NCBI GenBank assembly: GCA_002989075.1
Contig: PSQN01000017.1
Span: 1,922,001 to 1,986,000, forward strand
DNA length: 64,000 nucleotides
Direction of reading: 5' to 3'
DNA from: Arthonia radiata
Lineage: Eukaryota > Ascomycota > Arthoniomycetes > Arthoniales > Arthoniaceae
Made by a program: the position numbers and the translations under genes. The notes under the pieces were generated by a model that saw only the letters and a list, made by a program, of their open reading frames with translations, made no database searches and was not told where the DNA came from. Within the stretch, counting starts at the first letter, position 1; each line of letters begins with the position of its first letter. This document shows, one piece after another, positions 25,616 to 40,176 of this stretch.

Positions 25616-28600
25616 ATGGCCGGTGCTAGCAAGTACCGTGTTTGAAGAGAACAAGCAAGGAACTAAGCACGCGACGGTAGTCGCTTTATATCCGCTATAC
25701 AAGCAAAATACAGAGCGTAGCAAAATATAGCTAATACCGAAGAAGACTAGAACTCTTATATAGGATTCGGCGACAACAATAAATAAGAAGGCTTATAAGC
25801 CGGTAAATAGACGCCGAGTAGATTGTAAACTAAGAAGAACGATAGTCTAAAGCAAAACAATAACGACGACAAAGGGGCCTATTAAGGCTTTAACCGCAAA
25901 GAATTCCTCTTTAGCGCCTTCTTAAGCGTTAAAGTACGAAAGCTAAGACAAAAACTGCTAGCACAGTAGTAGCAGTATACTATTAAAAAGCTTAAGCTTA
26001 AAAAGTAAATACTCGACGTTAAGCTTTAGTTTATCTGTAATTTAGAAGCTAATAGCAAGCAACTATAGAGCAATTTAAGCCTTTAAAGCTAGATTATCGA
26101 GCTTCTTAAGAAAGAGACGTCTAAGCTTAAAAGAGCTATAAACTTTATAGACACTTAATAAACTTAAACTATTAAGAAAAGATTTTAAATAGTTAATATA
26201 TTAGACCTTAATAATGTTTATATTATTACTTAGTACCTTTAAGAACTCTCTAAAGACCTAGTAGATAGATAGCGAGCTTATACCGAAGAGAATAAAGAGA
26301 AGACGTCGCTCTACGTATAAGCGTACTTTAAAAAATAGATAATAAAATATATCGTTAATCTAGCTACGGCTACTATAGCTAACGTAAAAAGGTTCTTTAT
26401 ATCGATATAGAGTTTAACGTAGAAGCTTAAGAACTTTTTAAGCTTTCTACAAAACAAAGAAACTAAGTTGCTAGATAGTAAGATATTGAACCTAAATTAA
26501 GCCGTATTTTACTATATACGCTTACTTTTATAAATTAAGGTAAAGCTAATTAAGTAAAGTCTCTTAAAGAATCTGCTTAAAGATATAAATAAGCTTCTAA
26601 AGAAAGTTTATTAATATATAAATATTGATCGTAGTATATTATAGAACGCCTACAATACTAATATAAACTAAGATTACTTCGATAGCGGATCGAATATAAA
26701 CTATAGCGTTTATAACGCTAGAGCATCTCTATAGGGGTCGGACCGCAGACAAGGCGGTTTATACCAAGGATAAGGCAACTTACCGGTCCAATAAAGAGAC
26801 AATAGCTCTACTGTATAGAGGCAACTAGGGTCGATATACAGTAAGGCAAATATTATCTACTTTACGTACAATTAGAAAGAGTATTATACTACTAAATGTA
26901 CTATACCCCAAACTAGTGTTAATTTAACGCTAGTTACATAGAAAAACGATAGACTTTAAGGGTAAGTCTCGCGTTTTTAAAGCTTAAAGCTGTCAATTAA
27001 CGGCAAGAATAAATTAAAGTCTCGATACAGCTAGATAAATTACTATAAGAGGTCCTCGCGCTAGTAGATTTTGATACAAAGATTAATCTTATTAATTATT
27101 GTATTGTGCTTAAAAGAGGATAGCAAAAATTGTATAGAATAAAGCTTCTGTATACTAAGTTTCTTAATAAAAATAAGCTATAGCTCTATAGCGCGTATAA
27201 TATAAATATAACCGTAAGAAACGTATATAGAGAGAAACGGTATTACTAACTCTGTCTATATTTAGCTAACTTTATAGGATACAGTCTCGTCTTAGGATAT
27301 CTATAGCTTAAGTAAGTTAAGCTCTAAATTAGCTAAGCAACAAAAACAATTACTTAGGAAAACCTCTCTGCGTCCGAAGAACGGGTAGCAAAAGCTAAAT
27401 CTATTAAGATTGTTAGTAAAGATATAATTTTAGTATATTTATAAAGAGGCGAACAGTACTACTCCGCGATTCTATAGATAGAAGCGGATAAACGTTATAA
27501 GTATTAAATAGCGGTTCTATTAGATGTTAGTTTACCGCTAGACCGGACTTTAGATAGCGAGCCTAAGAAAGTAGAGAAGCAAGATAAGCTTCCTTCTTAG
27601 TACGCTAAATATAAAGATATCTTTTCTAAAAAACTATCGAGTAAGCTTGCGCTACTTAATAAGTATACTTATAAGATTAAGCTTAAAAATAGTATAGAAC
27701 CTCTGTATAAGTTAATCTACTCTATATCGTAGAATAAGCTAAAGACGCTTCGAAAGTACCTAGATACTATAATTAAAAAAGGGTAGATACAACCCTCTAC
27801 TAGTTCGGCGGGTGCCTCGATTCTATTTATACTTAAGGTAGACAGATCGTTAAGACTATATATTAACTACCGTAGTTTAAACAATATAACTGTAAAGAAT
27901 TGCTACGCATTACCGCTAGTCTCTAAGATTCTTAATCGCCTGCAAGGCTCGAAGGTATTTATAAAGCTTAATCTTTACGATATCTATTATTGTATCTGTA
28001 TTTATAAAGGAGATAAGTAGAAGACAGCGTTTTATATCCGATACGGGTACTATAAATACCTAGTAATACCTTTTAGACTAGCAAACGCCTCTGCTACGTT
28101 CTAGATATATATTTATAAAGCTATAGGTAATCTTATTAATACCGTATATATCGTTTATATAGACAATATCTTAATTTTCTTTAAAGACGAGAAAAGCTAT
28201 AAAGGCTATATTAAAGAAGTCCTGTAAAGGCTCTATAAATAGGATTTATTTATAAAGCTGTTTAAGTGTTAATTTTACACTACCAAGGTTTCTTTCCTAA
28301 GGTTCACCGTAAGAGTCGATAGTATCGAAATAGACCTAAAAAGGGTACAGAATATAGCCGAATAGCTAGTTTCTACCACCGTAAAGCAGATCCTGTCCTT
28401 TCTAGAGTTTGTAAACTTCTACCAGCGATTTATCTATAGATTTAGCCGCATCGTAGCGCCAATAAACGTACTAACAAAAGACATTAAGTTTGTTTAGAGC
28501 AAAGCTTAATAAGAAGCTTTTAAAGCGCTAAAGCAAGCCTTTATAAATGTATTAGTGCTAACGTACTTTAACCCGATACTATCGATCGTTTTAATAACTA

Positions 28601-30678
28601 ATATATTAGACTTTATAATAGTAGACATCTTACTTTAGCTAAGAAGAGATAGCTAATTAATATTGCCGTTAAATATTAACTTAAACTTATTTATACTAGA
28701 TATAGCGGACACCGTCGAAACTAGTATTAATAACAAGATAGACATACATCTGTATTTAATAGCGTTCTTTTTAAAGAAATTTGTAGACGCTAAGTTAAGA
28801 TATAATATCTATAATAAAGAGCTTATAATAATATAGACTAGCTTTAAGTACTAGCGCTATTACCTTATTAATATATAGTACTTAGTAAAGATTGTAACAG
28901 ACTACAATAATCTATAATATTTTATAATAACAAAAGTATTGTCTTGCCGACAGACGCGCTAGATAGAAGATCTATTAGTATTTAACTTTAAAATACTATA
29001 CCGTACGAATAGCAAGAACTTAGTAGACGCGCTGTTACGCCGTCTAGATTATAAGAATCTACGTAGAGTAAAGAAAGATAACGCTAACAAAATATTATCG
29101 AGTCTATAGCAGAAGCTTAGAAGAGATACTGCTTTACTTAGTACCAGAGAGAAGCTCTCTAGTCTAAAAGAAGGTATAACTGCTATCTTAATTATATTGC
29201 TTAAAGATTAGTTTAAATACTATTAGCGGTTTAGCTACCGATTTAAAATTTTAAACGCGACTATAGTCTAAGTCGAGGGTAGATCGAAGTTAGATACAGA
29301 CCTTATATAGGATATCTAGAAGCGAGAAACGTGTCCGTCTTTCTCTACTAATACAGAGCCTTTTCCGGTAGCTCTCGTATTACGAGTTAAGGTAGTTGCA
29401 GCTACCGCTCTTAAAACAGCTTACAATAATACTTCTCGAGGTCTTGCAGCCTTAATCTTAGAAGTCTAACAAGGAGACACCTTTATAAAGTAAAAAGTAT
29501 TAGAGTTAAAGTTATTAGCTAAGACTAAAGATTAATATAGCGATAAAACGGCAGCGAATCGCCGTTAAGCCGGTATAAGAAAGCGCTGTACGAGTCGAAT
29601 CGACTTAAATGCTCTAATAGAGCTTAAGTTAAACTCTAAGTCGTTAAAGTATATAAAATAGTTAGTTAACAGCTACAAGTTGTTACATTAAGGTAATAAA
29701 ATCTAGATATTAAAATACCCTGTATTGAAGCTAAAAGTTATAAGCCGGAATTATAATAATAAGCTTGCTGGTTACTTTAAGGTTAAAAAGACTCTAAAGA
29801 TCTTAAGGCGTAAATATACGTAAGAGAATATAGCAACGTACATTAAAAACTTTATTACTGAATACGACGTATGTCAGCGCACTGCTGTAAAAAGGTATAA
29901 GCTATACAGCAAAATAGCGGCGATGTTGGTCCCGATTGGCCTCTTTAAGGACCTGTCTTTAGACTTTGTCGTTAAATTGCTAATAGTACGCTTGAAGAAC
30001 GAAGATATTGTTAATTTAATTTTTATAGTTGTTAACCGCTTCTTAAAGTTTGTAAGCTATATTCTAGTTAGAGAGACTATAAATGCTATAGAGCTGGTAA
30101 AAGTGCTTTATAAGCACTAAGCGAAAACGTTGGGATTCCCAAGAAGCCTCCTGTCTAATAGAGGATCTATATTTACTAGCTTATATTAAAGCACCTTCTA
30201 TCAATATCTAGCCGTAAAACGAAGGTTAAGCACAGCGTTTTACCCTCAGACTAATAGTTAAACCGAGCGTTAAAACTAGAAGCTTAAAAACTATCTATGT
30301 ATCTATATCTCTTAGAATTAAGTTAATTAGTATAAGTACCTAAAAGAAGCTGCTTTTACGTATAACTCGAAAATTTATTTATTAACGAAGATATTGCCGA
30401 TTAAATATGCGTTCGGTTGTATTGTAGACGTACTAGACGGCATACCGCCGCTAAATCGGCACCGTACCGTAGTTAAGCTAAAGAACCTTCCTATCGGTAA
30501 GAACACCTTTTATTAAGAAGGAAGGTAGTTTAGATCAGAACACCCTATAACAGTTAAGTATATAGAAGAACGCCTTCTCTGCTAATAAGAAATAAAGCAG
30601 CAGCTAGAAAAAGCTTAGCGTCTATAGACAAAATAGTATAATACTAAGTATACACTAAAACACTATATAGTAGATAAT
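25616..30678 (+). pseudogene. A1 gag-pol fossil up to the A2 insertion
   Basis: Gag start ATG at 25616-25618 (MAGASKY). Lysine/leucine-rich coiled-coil-like gag to about 26900, protease about 26950-27250, RT about 27650-28330, RNase H about 28440-29010, integrase from about 29600. The open stretch 29923-30120 is genuine integrase-core frame (GLFKDLSLDFVVKLL, then IVVNRF). It ends in the integrase C-terminal region at 30678, where A2 is inserted. Many breaks. Confidence 0.8.
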
Positions 30679-30874
30679 TGTAATGCATAAACGTCCCGAT
30701 AGCGAATTAAGACAGAATGTTGCTTATTTAGGAAGGCTGCGATCCTAAGAGAATATCTTTCCTCTAGTAGACGCATCCCTTTTTAGTCTCCTTAATAATT
30801 AGCTTGAACACTAGTAGAGCCTATTTAGGCCCTTTTTGCTACCTAACTGCTCCCTGCCCTATATCTAGATTATA
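30679..30874 (+). repeat. 5' LTR of A2 (196 bp)
   Basis: TGTAATG start, GATTATA end. Followed by the family A leader (30875-31013). Confidence 0.9.
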
Positions 30875-31013
30875 TCCTAATTATTCTAAACCTATAAGGA
30901 GGGCGGCCGGCAGTTAGGTACCTTATCGACGTCGCTTAGAGGTCAACCCGGCATAATCGAGTATAGCCGAGACTCTGTATATACGTTAAAATAAATAATA
31001 TTAAAATTAATTG

Positions 31014-33529
31014 ATGGCCGATATTAATAAATACTGTATTCGAAGAGAACAAGCAAGGAACTAAGTATGCGACGGTAGTCGCTTTATATCCGCCGTATAA
31101 GTAGAATATAGAGCGTAGCAAAATATAGCCAACACCGAAGAAGACTAGAACCCTTATATAAGATTTAATGACAACGATAAGCAAGAGAGCTTATAAGCCG
31201 GCAAACAGACGCCAAGTAGATTACAAACTAAGAAGGACAATAGTCTAAACTAAAACAATAACGACAATAAAGGAGCTTATTAAGACTCTAACCGCAAAGA
31301 ATCTCTCTTTAGCGCCTTCTTAAGCGTTAAGATATAAAAGCTAAGATAAGAACTGCTAGCATAGCAGTAGTAGTACACTATTAAGAAGCTTAAGCTCGAA
31401 AAGCGAATACTTAAAGTTAAGCTTCAGTTTATCTGTAATTTAGAAGCTAGTAGCAAGCGGCTATAGAGCGATTTAAGCCTTTAAAGCTAAATTAACGAGC
31501 TTCTTAAAAAAGAAGCGCTTAAGCTTAAGAGAGCTATAAGCTCTGCAGACACTTAATAAACTTAAATTATTAAGAAAAGATTTTAGATGGCCAATGTATC
31601 GGACTTCAACAACGTTCGTATTATTATTTAGTACGTTTAAAGGCTCTTTAGAGACCTAGTAGATAGATAGCGAACTTATACTAAAGAGAATAAAGAGAAG
31701 ACGTCGCTCTACGTATAGACGTACTTTAAAGAATAGATAATAGAATATATCGTCGACTTAGCTACAGCTACTATAGCTAACGTAGAAAAGTTCTTTACGT
31801 TAATATAGAGTTCGACGTAGAAGCTTAAGGACTTTCTAAGCTTTCTATAGAACAAAGAAACTAAGTTGCTAAGTAGTAAGATACCGGACCCGAATCGGGC
31901 CGTATTCTACTATACGCGCTTATCTTTATAGATTAAGGCGAAGCTAATTAAGTAAGATCTCTTAGAGAACCTACTTAAAGACATAAACAAATTTCTAAAG
32001 AAAGTTTATTAATATATAAATGTTAATCGTAGTATATCGCAGAACGCCCGCAATACTAATACAAACTAAAATCGCTTTAGTAGCGGATTAGATACAAACT
32101 ATGGCGGTTATAACGCTAGAGCATTTCTATAGGAGTCGGGCCGCGGACGAGGCGGTTTATACCAAGGACAAGGCAACTTACCGGTTCAATAAAGAGACAA
32201 TAGCTCTGCCGCATAGAGGCAACTAGGGTTAATATACAGTAAGGTAAATATTATCTACTTTACGTACAATTAAAAAGAGTATTATACTACTAAATGTACT
32301 ACGTTCTAAACTAATATCAATTCGACGCTAGTTAAGTAGAGAAACGATAGGCTTCGAGGGTAAGCCTCGCGTCTCTAAAGTTTAAGACTATCGATTAACG
32401 GCGAGGACAAATTAAAGTCTCGGTACAGCTAGATAGGTCGCCGCAAGAGGTTCTTACGCTAATAGATTTCGATATAGAGATTAACCTTATTAATTATCGT
32501 ATTGTGCTTAAAAGAGGATAGCAAAAATTGTATAGAGTAAAGCTCCTATATACTAAGTTTCTTAATAAAAATAAGCTGTAGCTCTATAGCGCTTATAACG
32601 TAAACGTAACTGTAAGAGACGTATATAAGAAAGAATAGTATTGCTAACTCTATCTATATTCGGCTAACTTTATAGAATACAGCCTCGTCTTAGGATATCT
32701 ATAGCTTAAGTAAGTTAAGCTCTAAATTAGCTAGGCGATAAGAATAATTACTTAGAGAAACCTTTCTACGCCTAAAGAACGGGTAGTAGAAGCTAAATCT
32801 GTTAAGATTGTTAATAAAGATATAATTTTAGTATATTTATAAAGAGGCGAACAGTAATACTCTGCAATTCTATAGATAAGAGCGGATAAACGTTATAAGT
32901 ATTAAATAGCGGTCTTATTAGACGTTAGTTCGCCGCTAGACCGGACTTTAGATAGCGAGCCTAAGAAAGTAGAGAAGCGAGATAAGCTTTCTTCTCAGTA
33001 CGCTAAATATAAAGATATCTTTTCTAAAGAACTGTCGAGTAAGCTTACGTCGCTTAGTAAGCATACTTATAAAATTAAGCTTAAGGATAGTATAAAACCT
33101 CCGTATAAGCTAATCTACTCTATATCGTAGGATAAGCTAAAGACGCTTCAAAAATATCTAAATACTATAATTAAGAAAGGATAGATACAACCCTCTATCA
33201 GTCCGACGGATGCTCTAGTTCTATTTATACTTAAGACAGATAGATCGTTGAGACTGTATATTAACTACCGCGGTTTAAACAATATAACTGTAAAGAATTG
33301 CTACGCATTACCGCTAGTCTCTAAGATTCTTAATCGTCTGCAAGGCTCGAAGGTATTTACAAAGCTTAATCTTTATAATGCCTATTACCGTATCTACATC
33401 TATAAAGGGAATAAGTAGAAGACAGCATTTTGTATCTAATATAAGTACTATAAATATCTAGTAATACCTTTTAGACTAGTAAACGCCCCTACTACGTTCT
33501 AGGTATATATCTATAAAGTTATAGGCAAT
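31014..33529 (+). pseudogene. A2 gag, protease and first part of RT (fossil)
   Basis: Gag ATG at 31014-31016; coiled-coil-rich gag to about 32300; protease region about 32350-32650; RT from about 33050 to the insertion of C at 33535 (TSD at 33530-33534). The minus-strand open frame 30936-31184 is an antisense shadow, repeated at the same place in A3. Many breaks. Confidence 0.8.
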
Positions 33530-33534
33530 CTTAT

Positions 33535-33816
33535 TATTATAAACCCGTTCCAGGCTCTCCGAGCGCTGGGCCTCCGAGCGCTTGGCGCATTATTGCAATT
33601 TCTGACTAACGTTCCCGACACATCTTAACCGCACCATTGCCCCTAGCTTTTCTATTTCTAGTTTAGCGCATCTATTAGGTAATTTAGATCCTTTTAAAAT
33701 ATATAGGGGCATCGCCCAACCTCTTATTCTTGTTCTGTATCTAATCCTCTTTATATCTATAATTGAATAGAGCTTTTAGTATTGCGTTCCTGCTGTTATT
33801 AGTTCGCTCTCTTATA
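33535..33816 (+). repeat. 5' LTR of C (282 bp)
   Basis: Starts TATTATAAACCC (TGTTATAAACCC in the 3' LTR) and ends ctctcttata. It holds a direct repeat of GAGCGCT[T/G]GG at 33561 and 33577. The two LTRs differ mainly by transitions. Confidence 0.9.
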
Positions 33817-36800
33817 CTAGAATTAGATTAAAATTACCGCAGCGGCTACTACAGTCTATTGTATACAATCTCAACAGCAATTAGTTCTTCTTGTTATTTA
33901 TTGTTTAGTCGTTCTTAATCCTTAGCTCTAGTCTATATCTATAATATAGGACTATTATATTAACCCTCTATCTAAGGCTATACTAGGTTATATAGGCCTT
34001 TTAGTTTTATTAAGTACTTTTAAGTCGTACTTCCTTTACTTAAGTTCTATAGAGTGCTTCGTACGCCTATTTATAAGGGTTCTAAGTTTTAGTCCTACGT
34101 TTCGAATCTTGGTTGTACTACGGTATAAATTATTCTCTACTATACCTCTTCCCTCTAAACAGTCCTTCGAAGAAGCTGTTTATATTAATACGCTCTAAAG
34201 CGCTAAAGACTATCTCTAATCCCTAGACAGCGATACTGCGGCAGCCGCGCAAGAGTTAAGACGTTAGTTTAACGCAGCCCTCCGACAATATATACAGTCC
34301 GAGACATACTAAACCGAGACTAGACTAAGGGAGCTTGTAGAGGCTGTTAGCTAGCTCTAAGCAGCCTGTTTGAGTTCTATAGACCGAGAATCTTTCCGCT
34401 CTAAACAGGAAACTGTCGCAGATATACTTTAGACCGATCTTTCTTATAGTCCCTACGGGACGTATAATTCTTCCTCTTTTATGCCTATAAACGATACTTA
34501 CGCCCGAGAGTCAACCCCTTCTAATATTACTAACCAAGCCTCTAATACAGCTATACATTTGTAGTTACTACCCGCTGTACCTTAACTACCTACCTCTAAG
34601 TCCGAGCGCGCAGCTAATCCCAAGAAATTCGATGGTCGCCAGCTCTAGAAGCACCAAGAGTTTGTTAATACTCTTTAAATTAAGCTTATCACTAATTATA
34701 ATCGATACCCTTCTAAAGAATCCTACATTAGTTACAGGCTGTCGATGCTAGAAGGTCCTACCCTTTTATATTTTTAACAGTTTATCCCTAATCTTGTTAA
34801 CTGTACTTAAGCTAGTTACCTTCGTACCTTTAATAACTTCTTTAGCCTCTTATATCGACGTTTCGGCGATCCGACGCGTACTTAGAACGCACGTTAATCC
34901 CTTATATCCCTCCGCTAGAAGAATAAATCTATTATTAAATACCTTTCTACTTTCTAGAAGCTTGTTAACGATAGCTAAATTGTTAATTAAGGCCTGCTTA
35001 AACAACTACTTATAAACAGCTTAAGCAACAAAGCTTTTAAGGACGTTCGCTACCTTATCTACTATTCTTATAAGCTTAAACAGCTTATACAAGAACTTAC
35101 TACTATTATTCACTAAGCTAGCGCAGGTTGTCGTTACCGCGCTATACAGTCTAACAGAAATAACCCCTCTAGTTCTAGATTAGCTTCTATTTACCGTCCG
35201 AATTTTAATATTTCCCGTCTAAGTAACGGTAACTAGGCTAATAAGAGCCGTACTGTTCGTTAGGTCCAGTTAACCCTCGCTAAAGCTAATCAAAGTAATG
35301 GTACATACGATTACTACGGTTCTGCTTCTATGTATCTTAACGACAAAGGTCGACTTACCCCTACTAAGCGAATGCGTCGATAAGAACAAGGCCTCTACCT
35401 TATTTATAGTTCCGACCAGTACTACCGCAATAAGTGTCCCCGTACTCGCTCTACTAACTTTGATTAATTAGGCGAGCTTAACAGTTAAGAGATCTCTGTT
35501 TCTCAGTTAGAGCTCGAAAACGAGTTACCTTCCGACTTAGAAAATATCTAGTCTCTGCACAAAGGCGCGTATAGAGACGTCCTCTACTTATTTCTTTAAA
35601 TCCACCCTTTCGAGTTCTGTTAACTAAAGCTAAAAACATTCTTTTAGATAATAAGAGGGGTTTTAACCTCGCTTATGCTAATATTTAGACCCGCATTAAC
35701 TGTTGGGTTTAGATAGAGAATATACTTTATTCTATTTCTGTCTTTCTTAATTCTAAATGTTTATCCGTTAGATTTATTAATTTAAAGTTTACGCAACGTT
35801 AAGGCTTTTTAATCCGCCGTCTCTATAAGTTCTATATATTAACAAACTTTAAGGATAATGCTTAGACCTATACTTAGGTTATCTATACTGCCTATATTAT
35901 CTTGTAGGTAGGCTCTTATGTCGAAAGATCTTGCTACCTTATTATTATCGACCTCTCTAATGAATCTATTTTTCTTAATCTTCTATAGCTAAGAAACTAT
36001 AACGTTACCTAGTAGTTTAGCTAGAATACCCTTTATTTCGATTTTAATTTCTGTTTCCAGTATTGCGGTATTCTATCTACCGGCACTACAATTTATATTA
36101 TTTTCAATGGTCCCTATAGCTATAAAGAAGAGCTATACGCCCCTAGTCCTACTAATTTAAAGCAGATTAACTCTATTACAAAGAAGCATGAGTTAAGAGT
36201 TTAGAAGACGTTAGAGCCCAAACTCAAGAAAAAGAAAGCTAAGCAGCAAAAGCTTACCTCAGCCCCTTTACCTTCAACTGCCAGCAATTCTAGTCCGTTA
36301 AGTACTTTTAAGCAGCTTAAGCTGTTAGTTTCTTATTTCTTAGCTACTCTTAAGTAGACTAAGCTAAATTCTAAGTCTGTAGTTGCGTTAGTGCAGACTA
36401 TCTTAGTTCAAAGGTTGCGTATCTACGCTCAAGCTACGTTAATGTAGCCTACCTCTAGAGTCCTAGTTCCGTTAAGCGCTATTAAGTAGCTTGCCCCTCT
36501 AGTTTCTAGCTCTATAGCTGCTAGGCTGTAGGCTGTTCCCCCTTCTAAGTTATCGGCTGCTCGTAAGCAGGCCGTCCCGAATCCTAAGTCCGTAGCTGCT
36601 TTCTAGCAGGCTGCTTGTCCGTTAACTGCTTCTAAGCAGGTTAACTTACCTCTATCGACGTTACGTTACCGCATTCTCTACGTAAGTGCCGCCCTATTTA
36701 CGTTACTAGCCCGTAAAGGGTATTAGATATATTCTATATTAGTTAAATAGATTTAAGCTCTCGTAGACAAACCTTTACAGTTACAGTCCAGTTCCGATCA

Positions 36801-39800
36801 AGAAGACACCGATTGGTTCCGCTTGCCAACAGAGTTGCAAGCCTTTCGCGAAGTATTCTCTAAAAAAGCCGTAAAAACTCTTCCACCACACCGTTAATAT
36901 AATCACAAAATTAAGCTTAAGCTCGGTTTAGAACTACCCTACGGCCCCCTTTACTTCTGTAGTCAATCCGAAGCAAAGGCGTTGCTTTAATAGCTCAAGA
37001 AAACCCTTAATTCTAGCTTTATTCGCGCTAGTTATAGTTTAGCCGCGTCCTTAGTCTTATTCGTTCAGAAACTTAATAGCAATCTTTAAGTTTATATCGA
37101 TTATAGAGGCTTAAACGCTCTGTTAATTAAATTTAAGTATTCTCTCTTATTAATCCGCGAAACTCTTAATCGACTATCTAAGGCTAAGTACTATACAAAG
37201 CTTAATATTATCTCTGCGTTTAACCGTATTCGTATAAAAGAAGGTAAAGAATAGAAAACCGCCTTTTAAACACACTATAGTCTTTTTGAGTCTCTTATCC
37301 TGCTGTTTAGCCTTTATAATGGCCTAGCAACGTTCTAACACTATATTAATAATACTCTGAGGGAGCATCTTAATAACTTTTACACCGCTTACCTAGATAA
37401 TGTCCTAATCTACTTTTAAGACAAGAAATCTTATTAGAAACACATTAAGCAAGTTTTAAAGAAGCTTAATAAGGCCGGCTTATAATGCAACCTTAAGAAG
37501 TATAAATTTATAGTCTAGAAAACTAAGTACTTAGGACTTATTATTACTACCGAGGGCATTCAAATAGATTCTAAGAAGATTAAGACTATTGTTAACTAGC
37601 TCTAACTCTGTTCTGTTAAAGACATTTAAAGTTTCTTAGGCCTTGCTAACTTCTATCGTCGTTTTATTCTTAAATTTTTAAGAATCGCTGCTCCGCTCAT
37701 TAAGCTTACGCGTAAGGGTAAAATATTCTTCTGGTCTCTATAATGTTAGTCTGCGTTCGAGAAACTCAAGTTAATGTTTACTAAAGGTCCTGTTCTTACC
37801 TATTTCGATCCGGGAAAATTAATTATCGTTAAAATAGATTCTTTAGATTGGGTCAATGCTAGAGTACTGTCTTAGTACGACGACAACGGTGTTCTCTACC
37901 CCGTTGCATTCTTCTCCCGAAAGATGTTGCCCGCTAAGTATAATTATAAGATCTACAACAAAGAATTGTTAGCGATTATTAAGTCTTTTAAAGAATAGCG
38001 ACCAGAGCTTAAGAGCTTACTATATTTAATTCAGATAATTACTAATTATAAAAACCTAGAGTAGTTTATAACTACTAAGAATCTCTCCCGTCGTTAAGCC
38101 CGCTGGGCTGAATTTCTATCTCGTTTCGATTTCCAGTTGGCCTATCGTCCTAGTAAAAAAGATAAAAAGTCCGATAGTCTTACTCATCGATCCAGTAATC
38201 TCTCTAAGAAAGGGGGAGATATAGCTCTAGACTTAAGAACAGCTTACCAACAACAGGTACTTATTAAGCTACAGCACACGCGCAATTTAAAAGTTGTTAA
38301 CAAACCTCTAAACTACGATAGCCCTAGTCCTGCTCCAGCTCCAGTTAACGCTCTCCGTCGATCTCTAAGAAATCATCAGTTAAGTTCTTAGTCGCAGTCC
38401 CGATCTGTACCTCCTTAGTTAAGCCGTTAAGCGGCTTCAATCCTTAGTTAAAGTCAGCGTTCAAGTCTAAGTCCCGCTCCCGCTCCGAGTATTCTAGAAA
38501 TTTGTGTCCAGTCTCTAACACCCGTTCCTCAAATCCCAATAAATAGTCTAAGTCCGCCGCTTTCTAGCGATCCTCTAGTTCCTGTTCCTCAGTTAACTGC
38601 CTCTAATCTCGAAGAACAAGATCTTAAGATTATACAGCTCTAAACTAACTCCCGTCGAAATAATCCTTAATATAAACAACTCTTCCGTAATCTTAAGCTT
38701 CCCAGTACTGTCCGCCGCAAAGACATCGATCTCTCTATCTATTCTGTTTAAGGCGATATAGTTTACTACTACGATTGTTAAGTAGTCCTAAACAACAACA
38801 AGCTTCGCCTACACTTGCTAGAAAGTGCTTATACCTATCCTACCTTTAGTTATTCTAGTTCCGCCCAGCTTTCGAGTCTCCTCCGTCGTTCTTTCTAGTA
38901 GCCTAGCATCCACCTAGCGGTCAAGCGTTTTGTATGTAATTACTATATCTATATTTAAACTAAGCTATCGCTTTAACGTTAGTATAGTTGGCTCTACCCC
39001 CTTTCGGTTCCTTAACAACGATAGAAAGACATTTCTATAGATTTTATCGTTCAGCTTCCTAGTTCTTGCCCCTTATCTAGCTTATCCGAGGTTTATAACT
39101 GCTTAGTAGTCGTTAATAGACTTACTAAGATAAAACACTTTATTCTCTATAAGGATATGTTAGCAGAAGCCGTCGCAGATCTCTTTCTAGCCTATATTTT
39201 TAAGCTTTACGGTCTTTTAAGTTCTATTGTGTTTAATTAAGGCATACAGTTTGTCTCTACCTTCTAGCGCCGACTAACCTAGCGTTTAAGATCGGTTAAC
39301 AAGTTTTCTATAGCGTACTATTTCTAGACTAATAATTAACCAGAGAACGCTAATAGTAGTCTTAAACGTTATCTCTGTGTCTACGTCGATTACCTATAAA
39401 ACGACTAAGCTGTCTAGCTTCTAATAGCTAAGTTTGCTGCCAACAATTACTAAAGCGCTACGACTAGCTGTACTCCGTTCTTTGCAAACTTAGGCTATTA
39501 CCCTCGTATATCTTTTAAACCTCCTTGTACTCCTTAAGGTAATCTGTTCTTAAGTTAGCTCCGCAATTAAGTCTCTGCCGACGAGTTTGCTGTTAAAATA
39601 AACCAAATCGTTGATGAATATCGCAAACTTATAGAATTCGCTTAGTATAAGCAAAAAGAATACGCAAACCGCTCCCGCAATCTACATCCTCGGTACTAAG
39701 TTGGTGACCGTATTTTTATCAGTATTAAAGACCTTAGTACTATACGCCCCAGCAAGAAGCTATTACGCTCCTAGAAAGGCCCCTTTGTTTTAGAGAAGGT

Positions 39801-40176
39801 TGTTAGTCCCTACGCTTACCGTCTATCTCTTCTACCGATAATACAGTGTCATCTAGTTTTTTATCCGTTTAAGCTTCAACCAGCACCTACCGATCCGCTC
39901 TCTAGTCAATATATCGAACTACGTCCGTTAATCGTTGCTAAAGATAGCGAATAGAAGTAGTACGTTAAGGATATCCTCGACTCTCGTCTCCGCCGTAGTA
40001 TGCTTTAGTATTTGGTCTACTAGGATACCGACAAGCAAACCTAGAAACTATAAATACTCGTTGACAAGCTCGAAGCCGTAGCCCAATTTAATGTCAAGCA
40101 TTCCTAACGTTCCGGTCCTATTAAATTAATACCTTAGTTAGCTCGTAGGTACTCGCCTTCGTTAAGAGAGACCTAC
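33817..40176 (+). pseudogene. C gag-pol fossil
   Basis: Leader to about 34150; gag about 34150-35560 with a capsid-like block near 34620-35140 and a knuckle-like segment at about 35395-35455; protease region about 35600-36150. A proline/serine-rich linker with imperfect repeats follows (about 36230-36690). RT about 36820-37660 has the YLD box region near 37390. RNase H about 37790-38130 ends in a tether (RWAEFLSRFDFQLAYRPS). A linker (38137-38391 open, with SPSPAPAP) leads to the integrase zinc-binding region about 38790-38960, core about 39020-39500, GPY/F-type part about 39690-39880, and chromodomain about 39950-40110 with an RRYSPSLRE tail. The long proline-rich linkers set it apart from families A and E. 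Tens of breaks. Confidence 0.8.
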
